A stretch of DNA of 58,994 bases from VGLO01 sp964599285 (GTDB lineage Bacteria; Patescibacteriota; Minisyncoccia; Minisyncoccales; Staskawiczbacteraceae). Where the stretch lies: positions 1-58,994 of the forward strand of contig CAZREI010000004.1 of NCBI GenBank assembly GCA_964599285.1. Reading direction: 5' to 3'. The notes under the pieces were generated by a model that was not told the origin of the DNA, searched no databases, and worked only from the letters and a program-made list of their open reading frames with translations. Of this stretch, positions 47,155 to 55,732 are shown one piece after another (position 1 is the stretch's first letter; each line of letters opens with the position of its first letter). The position numbers and the translations under genes are program-made.

Positions 47155-48993
47155 TTAAATCAGTTTTATTAGGTGGTTAATGTCGATGGGTTTGGTCAGG
47201 TGATGGTCAAAGCCGGCTTCCTTGGCCAGTTTTTTATCTTTTTCCTGGCCATATCCGGTAAAGGCGATTAGTTTTATTTTTTTGGCTGAACCCTCGTTTT
47301 TGCGTATCATTTTTGCCACTTGGTAACCATTGATGTCGGGCAGGCCAATATCAATAAAGGCGGCGTCGGGTTTGAACACTTTAGAAATTTTTACGGCGCG
47401 CGTTCCGTTATGGGTGGCTTCTATAACATGCCCCTGTGCCCGCAGAATTTTTGAGATGGCGTTGCGGATGTCCTCATTGTCGTCCACAATCAATACCCGC
47501 GAAACATTTTTTGGAGCCGACCCCGACCCCGCCGCCGCTGAAAACTTTTGATAAACAGTCCGACTCAAAGCGGGCAACCGGATGATAAATTCACTACCCT
47601 TGTTGTGCCCTTTGCTCTTTACCAAAATGGTACCCTTGTGCAGGGACACCAAGTTTTTGACAATATTTAAACCAATGCCAAGTCCGCCAATACCCATGAA
47701 CGGCTGGCCATGATCGCTGAATAGTTCAAAGACTCTTTTGATTTTTGTCGCCTCCATGCCGATGCCGTTGTCTTTGACGCGAAGTTCCATTTTTTTGTTT
47801 TTCAATCCCGCGTAAATTTCTATGCGGCCTTTGGGCTGGGTGTATTTTGAAGCGTTGTTAATAATGTTGACCATAATTTGCTCCAGGCGCACCGGATCAG
47901 CGTTTAGGTACAGGGGGTTTTGGCCAAAGACAACCGACACTTCCTGACCCTTGGTGGCAATAAAGGGCATAGAAGCTTTGACTGAATTTTTTACAATTTC
48001 ACACATATCCACCTTGCTTTTTTTCAGTTCTATCTTGTTGCGGCTCAATCGAGAAACATCTAAAATGTCGTTTAATAAATCGGCCATCATTTTTGATTCT
48101 TTTTCTATCACGTCAACCGCTTCGTGGATGGCCGGATTTTCAATTTGCTGATCTTGCAGGAGCGACTTGATAAACTGGGCGTTGGCCATAATCGGGGTTA
48201 GGGGGTTGCGCAATTCGTGGGACATGATAGAAATGAAATTATTTTTTTCCTCGTCGGTTTTTTTGCGGGCCGTGATGTCGGAAAATATTAGTGCCATTTG
48301 GTGTTCATTGGGTTTGTAGGCGTAGAGTTCAAAATATTTTTTGGTTTTGGCGTTATAGCTTTCAACGTACATGGGTTTGCCGGTAGTGGCGACCTGGTCA
48401 TATTCTTTGCGGGACTTGATGCTTTCTTTGCTTTGGGAATTGGGCGCAAGTTCGTTGGCCGTTTTGCCAACAATTTGATCGCGCGATAACTTTGACAGCT
48501 TTTCAAAAGCCGGGTTGACGTCTACAAATCGGTAGTCAACGGGCTTGTGGCGCTTGTCAAAAATAATATCCTGCAGAGCATAGCCATAGTTCATTTTCTC
48601 AAAAAGCAAATGGTAGCGCTTCTCACTTTCTATTAATCCACTTTCAGCTTTTTTTTGGTCAGTAATATCTGATCCATATACCAGGATTGAACTTAGGTCT
48701 GGCATATAGTAAAAAAAATGCCGAAACCATTTGTTTTGAATTTTTATATCTCGGTTAAATGATTTTGCTCCTCTTTTTAGTATTTTGACAATACTTTTAA
48801 AATTCGAAAAATAGGGGTGGCGTATTCCTTTTTTTTGCAAATCCGGAAAAGTAGCTTTTGTGGCGGCGTTCTGGTAAATAATGTTGCCATGTAAATCAAT
48901 TTCCACCACTGGCCGCGGGTTGAGTCTTGTAAACGAAGCCAGCCTTGCAATTTCTTCTTGAACTTTAATAGGTGGCGATTTTTTCTTATTCAT
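47155..48993 (-). CDS. Hybrid sensor histidine kinase with receiver domain
   Basis: A 612-residue cytoplasmic protein with no membrane segment. Order: two PAS-like domains (about residues 15-115 and 120-235), HisKA with the phospho-acceptor SHELRNPLTP, the HATPase with N box NIINNASKYT, G1 DNGIGM and G2 GGLGIGLN, then a receiver (VLIVDDNED, FIDIGLPDI, TKPID with the conserved Lys). It senses an unknown signal and may pass phosphate to the OmpR-type regulator at 51074. The start is the ATG before NKKKSPPI; TATAAA lies just upstream, suggesting a leaderless message. Confidence 0.92.
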   Translation of the reverse strand: MNKKKSPPIKVQEEIARLASFTRLNPRPVVEIDLHGNIIYQNAATKATFPDLQKKGIRHPYFSNFKSIVKILKRGAKSFNRDIKIQNKWFRHFFYYMPDLSSILVYGSDITDQKKAESGLIESEKRYHLLFEKMNYGYALQDIIFDKRHKPVDYRFVDVNPAFEKLSKLSRDQIVGKTANELAPNSQSKESIKSRKEYDQVATTGKPMYVESYNAKTKKYFELYAYKPNEHQMALIFSDITARKKTDEEKNNFISIMSHELRNPLTPIMANAQFIKSLLQDQQIENPAIHEAVDVIEKESKMMADLLNDILDVSRLSRNKIELKKSKVDMCEIVKNSVKASMPFIATKGQEVSVVFGQNPLYLNADPVRLEQIMVNIINNASKYTQPKGRIEIYAGLKNKKMELRVKDNGIGMEATKIKRVFELFSDHGQPFMGIGGLGIGLNIVKNLVSLHKGTILVKSKGHNKGSEFIIRLPALSRTVYQKFSAAAGSGSAPKNVSRVLIVDDNEDIRNAISKILRAQGHVIEATHNGTRAVKISKVFKPDAAFIDIGLPDINGYQVAKMIRKNEGSAKKIKLIAFTGYGQEKDKKLAKEAGFDHHLTKPIDINHLIKLI

Positions 48994-49136
48994 ATTTTTT
49001 ATATTTGCATATCTATAAAATTTGTCCAGACTTTTTTTGCACCGCGCCCCTTGCAACAGACAAGAGTAATGTAGTATCGTATCTTAATGGAGTTGAACAT
49101 TGACAACAACACATATTATAAAGAAGGGGGGTAACT

Positions 49137-49751
49137 TTGGAAGGAAATGTATGGGCACTGACACACGGACTAACATACGGATTGAAACCTCGCGGTAAAC
49201 CAAATCCGGATTTAACCGAAGAGGGAAGTCACGATATCTACAATTTGGGTGTGGGAGGCGAAGGAGCCTTGCTGCATTCTCTGAAAATCCGGCGCGTTAT
49301 CATCGGTATGAATTGGAGGTGCGAAGAAACGCATCATTCCTTGAATATTTTCCCACGGATAGAACCCGAGTTCAATTATTTCTTTGGGGGCGAAGATTCG
49401 GTTACCATCATCGATACCGATTCCGGCAATAAGCAAGTAATGGTTGTCACTGGTTGCGATACGCGGGTGCCCAAGGAACGATGCACTCGGTTATCCGATA
49501 GCCGTGTCTTTCGCTCTGTTGCGTGGAGAATCCTGGAGGAAACAATTGGAAAAGATAATCGGAAGAATGTAATTCTTTATTGCACTGGTGATGCGCTAGC
49601 CGCTTTGGATATCCCTCGGGAGAAAATTCATAGTGCCTGCCTCTACAAGCTCACCATCAGCACCGAAGAAGCGGTGTGCTACATTTATCGGGGGCATCTG
49701 TTAAACCCCCCCGAAGTGGTGAAGCCGGCGTGCAATATAGTAGTAGCCTGA
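49137..49751 (+). CDS. Histidine-phosphatase-like protein
   Basis: A 204-residue protein. The start is TTG with AAGGGGGG a few bases before it. The pattern VWALTHGLTYG, then NPDLTEEGSHDI, then RVIIGMNWRCEETHHS resembles the RHG...R...T layout of the histidine phosphatase superfamily. The first Arg of RHG is replaced (THG), so either the start of the motif has changed or the enzyme is inactive. A terminator overlaps its end. It is a single-gene unit. Confidence 0.62.
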   Translation: MEGNVWALTHGLTYGLKPRGKPNPDLTEEGSHDIYNLGVGGEGALLHSLKIRRVIIGMNWRCEETHHSLNIFPRIEPEFNYFFGGEDSVTIIDTDSGNKQVMVVTGCDTRVPKERCTRLSDSRVFRSVAWRILEETIGKDNRKNVILYCTGDALAALDIPREKIHSACLYKLTISTEEAVCYIYRGHLLNPPEVVKPACNIVVA

Positions 49752-49774
49752 CAACGATGTCGGGCTTTTTTATT
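49745..49774 (+). terminator. Terminator after the histidine-phosphatase-like gene
   Basis: AGCCTGAC/GTCGGGCT (one G-U) with a six-base loop, followed by TTTTTATTTT. Confidence 0.87.
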
Positions 49775-49922
49775 TTAGCAAAACTTCATGATTTTTTCAT
49801 TAAAACCAAGTGTTGCAAGACCAAATTTTAATAAGTTTTTAATAAAAAGTTATATATAATGACTCAAGCTATGATCAAGGGGATCGTAGTGATGCCATCT
49901 CAAAGTAGAGAAGGAGTTTGCT

Positions 49923-50774
49923 ATGGTAGCAAATCTGGTAGCATTGGCTAATTCGGGTATCGCATATGCCCTCGCGCTTATCGTTGAGCGCTATGAAAAA
50001 GCCAAGCCTGCCCTGCCCTTCCACGTTACGGGCCATACCCTCCAAGTCGTTGATCGGACGCAACGATTGAGTCAGGCGATGGGCTTGCCTATGGAAGAGC
50101 AATGTTGCTGTTGCCTTGCCGCCGCGTTTCACGACACGGTGTGGAAGTGGCGATTGGAGGTGATGCCCGATGGCGCCATCATCCGCAAAGCGCTTTCGGG
50201 ATACAATGAACGGGCTTCGGCGCAAGATCTTGATTTATGGGCCAGCGCCAAAGGCAGTTTTTCTGCGTACCATATCAGCCTTATGAAAGAGGCTGTTGTG
50301 GCAACCATCACAGTGTGGGATTGGGGAAATGCCTCTATTATCCAGCCGCATTTGTATTACCAAAGCCATCCTGTAGTGCGTTGCGTGGCATTGGCTGATC
50401 TTGGTACCGCGGGCATGGATGCTTTGGCTTTTGTCAACGAAGGCAACGGACGGTTTCGGGAGAAAAACGTTGACATTGACCAGGCCATTGCTCAAGCCCA
50501 AGCCAAAAGCGACGTTTCGCAAAGCCAGCAGGATTGGTATTGCGAACGGATGCTGGAGTGGTCCGAGCGGCAGATTGCGTTTGCCATCGGCCGCAAAAAG
50601 CGTTTTGATAGCGAGCTGGGAAACCTTGAGGGATCGGCTCGTCAGAACGTCACTTTGCTCTTTAGCAATTTTGACCAGTCGATCAAGTTGGTTCACCAGG
50701 CTTTCAAAGATCGACAGGCTATGGGCTTTTGGCCCATGGCAGAAGCGATGGGATACCGCGTTCCCACCAGCTAA
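49923..50774 (+). CDS. HD-domain phosphohydrolase-like protein
   Basis: A 283-residue soluble protein with FHVTGHTLQVVDR (first metal His), LAAAFHDTVWK (the HD pair) and later HISLMKEA. This matches an HD hydrolase core, which usually cleaves nucleotides or cyclic dinucleotides. AGAAGGAG before the ATG fixes the start and a TATAAT lies at 49855-49860. The C-terminal 100 residues are helical and charged. It has its own terminator. Confidence 0.75.
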   Translation: MVANLVALANSGIAYALALIVERYEKAKPALPFHVTGHTLQVVDRTQRLSQAMGLPMEEQCCCCLAAAFHDTVWKWRLEVMPDGAIIRKALSGYNERASAQDLDLWASAKGSFSAYHISLMKEAVVATITVWDWGNASIIQPHLYYQSHPVVRCVALADLGTAGMDALAFVNEGNGRFREKNVDIDQAIAQAQAKSDVSQSQQDWYCERMLEWSERQIAFAIGRKKRFDSELGNLEGSARQNVTLLFSNFDQSIKLVHQAFKDRQAMGFWPMAEAMGYRVPTS

Positions 50775-50785
50775 ATTATCATCAT

Positions 50786-50825
50786 GCTTTGCGACTCTTA
50801 TTGAAGGGTCGCAAAGCTTTTTTTG
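50786..50825 (+). terminator. Terminator after the HD-domain gene
   Basis: GCTTTGCGAC/GTCGCAAAGC with a 12-base loop, followed by eight T. Confidence 0.9.
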
Positions 50826-50922
50826 TCACATTGGTGCGATTTTAATAAAATTTTAATGAATGATTTGTACAATAAATGTGTTGATTCGCGCCAGCGCCCT
50901 TTGTCCTGTTGCACTGAACACT

Positions 50923-51003
50923 TGTCATTCCCGCGGAAGCGGGAATCCAGAACCAGAGATAAAACTTACTAACTCTGGATCCCCGATTGAATCGGGGATG
51001 ACA
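50923..51003. repeat. GTCATTCCCGC-type palindromic repeat
   Basis: TGTCATTCCCGCGGAAGC with GGGAATCCAG, then CTGGATCCCCGATT with AATCGGGGATGACA. The GTCATTCCCGC...GGGAATCCAG unit is common in many proteobacterial genomes (compare the ATTCCC-N8-GGGAAT dRS3 unit of Neisseria). It is the only copy of this type in the window. The remaining gap 50826-51073 holds nothing else I recognise apart from a TATAGT near 51054. Confidence 0.87.
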
Positions 51004-51073
51004 ACGAAAAGAAAAAGGCTTGGCATTTTATTGATTTTTTGGGCGGGTCAATATATAGTATAAAGAAAACGCT

Positions 51074-51754
51074 ATGAGGATACTAATCGTAGAAGACCAG
51101 GAAAAGTTGGTAAAAACCATCAAGACGGGCTTAAAAGCCAAAGGCTACGCCGTTGATTATTTGACCGATGGCCAGAAAGCCTTAAACCGCATTCAAATAA
51201 ACCACACGGATTACGATGTTATCGTTTTAGATCTTTCTTTACCCGGGAAACCCGGACTGGAAATTTGCAAAGCCATGCGCCAGATGAATATTTCTACGCC
51301 GGTGCTGGTGCTTACCGCCGACAACAACGTGGACAGCAAAGTAACCCTGTTTGATGCCGGCGCCGATGATTATTTGGTAAAACCGTTTGCCTTTGAAGAG
51401 CTGTTGGGCAGGATCCGAGCTATCACACGCCGGCCCAAGCAGGCGCTTCCGGTTCAGCTTATGGCTGCCGACTTGGTTCTCAATCCTTCCACCCAAAAAG
51501 TAATGCGGGGGGAACAGGAGGTGCGGTTGACTTTGCGAGAATTTCGCATTTTGGAATACTTCATGCGAAATCCCAATAAAGTTTTGTCGCGCGAGGATAT
51601 TACCAGCAACATTTGGGATTTTGATTATGATTCTTTTTCTAATGTGCTAGATGTGTTTGTCAATAAACTGCGAAATAAAATAGACAAGGGGCGGTATAAT
51701 AAATTGATTCAGACGGTTCACGGTGTGGGATATAAATTGAATACGTACGTGTGA
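51074..51754 (+). CDS. OmpR/PhoB-family response regulator
   Basis: A 226-residue regulator. The receiver has the acidic pair in LIVEDQE, the phospho-acceptor Asp in VIVLDLSLPG, and Lys in YLVKPF. The C-terminal winged-helix domain carries LTLREFRILEYFMRNPNKVLSREDI and ends VHGVGYKLN. It is a DNA-binding transcriptional regulator. The nearest kinases are the hybrid kinase 2 kb away and the DHp-like peptide directly downstream. Confidence 0.94.
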   Translation: MRILIVEDQEKLVKTIKTGLKAKGYAVDYLTDGQKALNRIQINHTDYDVIVLDLSLPGKPGLEICKAMRQMNISTPVLVLTADNNVDSKVTLFDAGADDYLVKPFAFEELLGRIRAITRRPKQALPVQLMAADLVLNPSTQKVMRGEQEVRLTLREFRILEYFMRNPNKVLSREDITSNIWDFDYDSFSNVLDVFVNKLRNKIDKGRYNKLIQTVHGVGYKLNTYV

Positions 51755-51761
51755 CCTATCG

Positions 51762-51998
51762 CTGAAATTACGCTGATTAATACGCTGATATAACGCTGAA
51801 ACGGCAACGCCCCATGGGGCGTTGCCGTTTTCGTCATTGCGCGACCACTCACCGTCATTGCGAGGAGCACCGAAGCAATCCTCGTCGTCATTGCGGCCAG
51901 CTGAGCTGGCCAGACCCGCTAAGCGGGTCGATCCGCAGCGCGGTCCCGATGGCGTAACCATCAGGGATCCCGTATGTCCCGATAAAAATCGGGACATA
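51762..51998. repeat. Repeat-filled gap: CGCTGA units, GC palindrome, GTCATTGCGAG cores, hairpins
   Basis: CGCTGAAATTACGCTGATTA and further CGCTGA units are followed by a perfect 28-bp palindrome ACGGCAACGCCCCA/TGGGGCGTTGCCGT (51801-51828). GTCATTGCGAG cores follow (51831-51895), then hairpins GGCCAGCT/AGCTGGCC (about 51896), GACCCGCT/AGCGGGTC (about 51913) and GTATGTCCCGAT/ATCGGGACATAC (about 51971-51998). No gene. Confidence 0.8.
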
Positions 51999-52007
51999 CG
52001 GGACAAT

Positions 52008-52193
52008 CTATTTGATCTTTTTTATCAACTTTTGGATTTTTTTGCCATCGGCTAACAAAGATTTTAAGCATTTTTTTTGCCTGGCGGTAAGCGGGCCGTA
52101 CAGTTCCTGCAATAGTAATTCGACCGACAAGCCAACGCTGGTTAAAAGGTTGTTGATGTCGTGAATAATTTTTTCTTGGTTATTTTTTTCCAT
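52008..52193 (-). CDS. Stand-alone histidine-kinase DHp-like peptide
   Basis: A 61-residue protein: IIHDINNLLTSVGLSVELLL, then LTARQKKCLKSLLADGKKIQKLIKKI. This reads as a HisKA-type dimerisation and phospho-acceptor helix pair, with His in IHDINN where kinases have HD/HE-x-N. No ATPase domain follows. It is convergent with the OmpR-type regulator and could be a phosphotransfer or decoy partner. A kinase remnant is the alternative, but the frame is closed cleanly at both ends. Confidence 0.6.
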   Translation of the reverse strand: MEKNNQEKIIHDINNLLTSVGLSVELLLQELYGPLTARQKKCLKSLLADGKKIQKLIKKIK

Positions 52194-52393
52194 GATATTT
52201 GCAGTAGGTTTTATGATATTATCATAATCCTTTTTTAAAAAATAACAATTTTCCTAAAATACTCTATACTACAAATTTAACGGCCGTTAAATTTGTAGTA
52301 TAAGGTGGTTTTTTACTTAAAAATTATTAACACAAAATTCATTATGCAGTGATAGGATTGCAGTTGGGCTTACTATATCTCAATCTCACTACT

Positions 52394-52939
52394 ATGACAT
52401 CGTTAACTCAACAAGAAAAAGATTTTTTGGAAGTTTACCAGGAGCATTCGGATGCCGTTTTTCGATATTGCTACTGGCAAGTTTTTGACGCGGCCGCCGC
52501 GGAAAATATTGTTCAAAAATCTTTTTGCCGCGCCCTCACATACGTTAATTTTCAAGATTTTCGTAACTCGTTGATGATCTTAGTCTACCAAATGGCCGGC
52601 AATATCATCAACGAGTCGCAAAAAACTCCCATGGCGTTTTTCAAAAAAATAGTCCGAAAAGTTTTTTTATCCCATAGCTACGCACAAGGGAAGATCCGGC
52701 ATTATTTTATTGACCAAGAAATTACGCATGCGATACAATCGCTGGACCAACGCCAAAAAGACGCCATCATATTAAAATATATCAGCGGGCTTTCTGTTGA
52801 TCAAATTTCAAACATATTGCATCAGCCCGAAGACGCCATTGAACAGAGCATCCAGCAAGGATTGCTAAAAACACAAGAGATATTGGAAAATAAAGTGCCG
52901 GATTTCTTTTCTACGTTCATCCATATCCATATGTTGTAA
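52394..52939 (+). CDS. ECF-type sigma-70 family protein
   Basis: A 181-residue protein. Region 2-like: YQEHSDAVFRYCYWQVFDAAAAENIVQKSFCRAL. Region 4-like helix-turn-helix: LDQRQKDAIILKYISGLSVDQISNIL. Both occur with the usual linker, so it is a small ECF-like sigma factor. The start was taken at MTSLTQQEKD, where the family resemblance begins. No anti-sigma gene follows, which is unusual. Confidence 0.82.
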   Translation: MTSLTQQEKDFLEVYQEHSDAVFRYCYWQVFDAAAAENIVQKSFCRALTYVNFQDFRNSLMILVYQMAGNIINESQKTPMAFFKKIVRKVFLSHSYAQGKIRHYFIDQEITHAIQSLDQRQKDAIILKYISGLSVDQISNILHQPEDAIEQSIQQGLLKTQEILENKVPDFFSTFIHIHML

Positions 52940-53091
52940 ACTTTGAATTACGCAATGCCCGTTTAAGAAGACTTTTTTGCCTTCTCTCGAATTTCTAAAG
53001 GTCTTAAGTCTAACCTAATCAATCCCAGTCTGTTGGCGCGCGCCAATCCCGCGATGGTATTGGTGCGAATTTACAGATTCGGATTACGTAT

Positions 53092-53169
53092 ATGGCTAGA
53101 ATGTGCCCAGCATGTAATCACGAGCATGAAAAAGGCCAGGCATGCGCCGAGTGTGGTTGCGAAAAATAG
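53092..53169 (+). CDS. Tiny four-cysteine zinc-finger-like protein
   Basis: A 25-residue open frame, MARMCPACNHEHEKGQAC then AECGCEK. It has CPAC, HEH and CAECGC, the outline of a small zinc knuckle. It lies in the otherwise gene-free gap 52940-53530, with TACGTAT just before the ATG and a strong terminator after it. The small size keeps confidence moderate. Confidence 0.45.
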   Translation: MARMCPACNHEHEKGQACAECGCEK

Positions 53170-53197
53170 AAACTGATAGGCCCGTTGATTACCGGAC

Positions 53198-53233
53198 AAT
53201 CCGTTCTTGTGCGTCGCAAGGGCGGATTTTTTA
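53198..53233 (+). terminator. Terminator after the tiny zinc-finger-like gene
   Basis: AATCCG-T-TCTTG pairs with CAAG-GG-CGGATT, followed by six T. Confidence 0.8.
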
Positions 53234-53257
53234 TGGTCCAATGTGGCAGTCTATCTA

Positions 53258-53430
53258 CTTTGAATTGCGAAATGCCCATTGAAAAAAAGAGTTTCGGGTC
53301 TTTTCTCCAAATTTTGGCTACAAATTCGCTATAATTTTTCGGCGGAGCCGTTGGCTAAGCCGAAAAATTCTATCAAATTTCTATCTCAAAATTTGAAGAA
53401 AATACCTCGAAAGCATTTCGTGATTCAAAG
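53258..53430. mobile_element. 173-bp MITE-like element, copy 1
   Basis: Terminal inverted repeats CTTTGAATTGCGAAATGC and GCATTTCGTGATTCAAAG (two mismatches). The whole element folds as one long imperfect hairpin. The six bases TATCTA flank it on both sides (53252-53257 and 53431-53436), which looks like a target-site duplication. About 85 percent alike to copy 2 at 56397-56569. A truncated left end also lies at about 52942-52965. Confidence 0.82.
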
Positions 53431-53530
53431 TATCTATCCATATTTTTTGATTTGTGTTAGAATTATCCACAATGCTATGGCGAATTCAGGTAATACGTTA
53501 AACCTAAATATCGAAAACAAATTTTAAAAT

Positions 53531-53971
53531 ATGGAAAATTGCGTGTTTTGTACATTGCCAGAAATTAAGAATAGGGAAATTGTTGCAAATGATCTTGCCA
53601 GAGCTTTTTTGACGAATCTGCCCATCGTTCCTGGCCATATGTTAGTGATTCCAATTCGTTGCGTATCAAGATACGAAGAATTAACTAGGGAAGAGCGGGA
53701 GGCAATAGAAAAATTACGAAACGTGGTAATGGCGGGGCTTAAGAAAAGTTTTGGCGCCGAAGGTTTTAATTTTTCATGGAACGATGGCGTATATGCGGGT
53801 CAAACGGTTGACCATTTTCATTTGCACGTTATTCCAAGAACAAAAGGAGACACAGGTATTTATCAATACGAACCACGAAAATTTTTATACCGTCCCAGTA
53901 CGGAACGTCCCAAAAAACCAGAAAAAGAGTTGGTAGAAATAACTAACATTATTAAAAATAATTTAGAATAA
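53531..53971 (+). CDS. HIT-family hydrolase
   Basis: A 146-residue HIT protein. The histidine triad is H95-F-H97-L-H99 within VDHFHLHVIPR; CVFC near the N-terminus is typical of bacterial HIT proteins. They cleave nucleoside phosphoramidates or dinucleotides. A CYTH-domain gene starts one base after its stop. Confidence 0.93.
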   Translation: MENCVFCTLPEIKNREIVANDLARAFLTNLPIVPGHMLVIPIRCVSRYEELTREEREAIEKLRNVVMAGLKKSFGAEGFNFSWNDGVYAGQTVDHFHLHVIPRTKGDTGIYQYEPRKFLYRPSTERPKKPEKELVEITNIIKNNLE

Positions 53972-53972
53972 A

Positions 53973-54515
53973 ATGGCTTACGAAATTGAAACAAAAGTAC
54001 TGGACATTGATGCGGATGCAATTAAGGAAGGGCTTATAGCACTTGGTGCTGTTAAAAAACAGGAAACAAGATTATTGGTTGATTGGTATCAGGTGGCAGG
54101 AACAAAAGAGGGGAGCGAAGATTGGTTTTTGCGGATTAGATCAAATTCAGAAGGTAAGCACGAAGTTACCTGGAAAGCAAAATCAAGCATTATTGGTGTT
54201 GGCAGAAAACATAAGGAGATTAATTTTCTTATTACGGAACCAGAAAAATTGGCAGATTTATTTTTGGAATTGGGCTTGGAAAAATATGCTCACCAAGAAA
54301 AAGACAGGACGTCACTTGCGCTAAAAGATTGGTTGATTGAGATAGATCAATATCCGAATATGCCACCATTTTTGGAAATCGAAGGCAAAGATGAAGATCA
54401 TTTAAAAGAAGCGATAAAACTATTAGGATTGGAAAATAATAGAACTTGGGCCAAAGGCGAACGGATTTTAATCCAGGAAGTTTATGGATTAGATTGGTAT
54501 AATATGAAATTTTAG
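53973..54515 (+). CDS. CYTH-domain protein
   Basis: A 180-residue CYTH (CyaB/thiamine-triphosphatase-like) protein: the signature ExExK is YEIETKVLDID, followed by DWYQVAGT, FLRIRSN, VTWKAKS and IEIDQYPNMPPFLEIEG. These form the triphosphate tunnel. The substrate may be an organic or inorganic triphosphate. It directly follows the HIT gene, so the two may act on nucleotides together. Confidence 0.9.
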   Translation: MAYEIETKVLDIDADAIKEGLIALGAVKKQETRLLVDWYQVAGTKEGSEDWFLRIRSNSEGKHEVTWKAKSSIIGVGRKHKEINFLITEPEKLADLFLELGLEKYAHQEKDRTSLALKDWLIEIDQYPNMPPFLEIEGKDEDHLKEAIKLLGLENNRTWAKGERILIQEVYGLDWYNMKF

Positions 54516-54548
54516 GGATTTGAAATTGATTAAATTTTTAAAAGTATT

Positions 54549-54833
54549 ATGTATGTAGAAGAAGTTTTAAATACAGAAAAAAAGTTGACGAAAGAGAATC
54601 AGAAAGATATTCTGCGGATGATGTCTATGAATAGATTAGGCACAGGATTAATAGACCCTGGTTTTTATGAAACTAGAGCGTTATTCGACTTAATTGAGTC
54701 AATAGAAAAACTAGATAAGAATAGTACTAAATTATCTAAAAAAGTTATTTTCCTAACATGGGTATTGGTTTTTCTCACTATAGTGTTGGTTGTTTTAACG
54801 ATTCTTCTTACGGTTCTAGCTTTTAAGAAATGA
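54549..54833 (+). CDS. Small C-terminally membrane-anchored protein
   Basis: A 94-residue protein: a charged soluble first half with a short coiled coil (FDLIESIEKLDKNSTKL), then one membrane helix (about residues 66-92) and KK at the end. It overlaps the trhO start by four bases (ATGA). No family recognised. Confidence 0.65.
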   Translation: MYVEEVLNTEKKLTKENQKDILRMMSMNRLGTGLIDPGFYETRALFDLIESIEKLDKNSTKLSKKVIFLTWVLVFLTIVLVVLTILLTVLAFKK

Positions 54834-55693
54834 AACAAAAAAAATATACCGTTATTCTTTTCTACAAGTTCAGTAGGATTAAAAAGCCGGAACAGTTTAA
54901 AAACAAGCAACGGAAAATTGCCGAGCATTTTGGTTTGCTCGGACGAATGCTAGTGGCGCACGAGGGAGTGAATGCCACGTTTGAAGGGACTTCCAAAAAC
55001 ATCAAGGGGTACATCAAAGAACTGCGAAAACAAAGTATTTTTAAAAAAGTAGTGTTTAAGGAAAGTGTGGGAAATGGCAAAGCTTTTACCAAGTTGCAGG
55101 TAAAAGTACGGCCGGAAACCGTGACGCTGGGAGTAGGGGACTTGGATGTCAAAAAAAATACGGCTACCATGATAACGCCCGCACAGCTTAACAAAATGTA
55201 TGATAAAAAAGAAGATTTTGTGATTTTGGATTTGCGCAATGATTACGAAATCCAAGCAGGCTATTTTGAAAAAACGGTAAATCCGAAGATGCGATTTTTC
55301 CGCGAACTGCCGCAGAAAATAAAAAATCTTCAACATTTAAAAACCAAAAAAGTGGTAACGGTTTGTACCGGTGACATACGATGTGAAAAGGGCAGTTGCT
55401 TGCTCAAAAAAGAAGGCTTTAAAAATGTGTACCAGTTGCAAGATGGCATTCACACTTATATGAAAAAATATCCAGGCAAGCGATTTAAGGGAACGCTGTT
55501 TGTGTTTGATAATCGCATGACAACGCCCGTGATTGATGTGTCAAACCGCCAAGTTGTAGCCAAGTGTTTTTATTGTGCGACACCTTGCGAAGAATTTTAC
55601 AATGATGATTCGGTTCGGCCATCGCGCAAAGTTATTTGTTGCCAAAATTGTATTATGCGACATAAAAAGCTAAGAAAATGCGTTCCGGCGTAA
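54830..55693 (+). CDS. trhO: tRNA uridine(34) hydroxylase (rhodanese-like), TrhO family
   Basis: A 287-residue YceA/TrhO protein: N-terminal acylphosphatase-like half (LVAHEGVNATFEG) and a rhodanese domain with active-site C179 in VCTGDIRCEKGSC. A C-terminal cysteine cluster follows (CFYCATPC, CCQNC). The family hydroxylates uridine 34 of tRNAs. Motifs and length are as expected. Confidence 0.9.
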   Translation: MKQKKYTVILFYKFSRIKKPEQFKNKQRKIAEHFGLLGRMLVAHEGVNATFEGTSKNIKGYIKELRKQSIFKKVVFKESVGNGKAFTKLQVKVRPETVTLGVGDLDVKKNTATMITPAQLNKMYDKKEDFVILDLRNDYEIQAGYFEKTVNPKMRFFRELPQKIKNLQHLKTKKVVTVCTGDIRCEKGSCLLKKEGFKNVYQLQDGIHTYMKKYPGKRFKGTLFVFDNRMTTPVIDVSNRQVVAKCFYCATPCEEFYNDDSVRPSRKVICCQNCIMRHKKLRKCVPA

Positions 55694-55698
55694 AAATC

Positions 55699-55726
55699 TT
55701 GACAGCGTTTTTATTTCTGGTAGACT
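55699..55726 (+). promoter_or_regulatory. Promoter of the putative non-coding RNA
   Basis: TTGACA (55699-55704), 16-base spacer, TAGACT (55721-55726), starting 6 bases after the trhO stop. The predicted start is near 55733. Confidence 0.7.
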
Positions 55727-55732
55727 CAAATC

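Noticed and set aside
50860..51063. 67-residue frame before the OmpR-type regulator
   Set aside because: It translates the GTCATTCCCGC repeat (CHSRGSGNPE...), a typical repeat artefact.
51647..52055. Two frames across the gap after the OmpR-type gene
   Set aside because: They translate GTCATTGCGAG repeats and hairpins; no ribosome site.
53279..53527. 82-residue frame after the tiny zinc-finger gene
   Set aside because: Most of it is the MITE read as protein.
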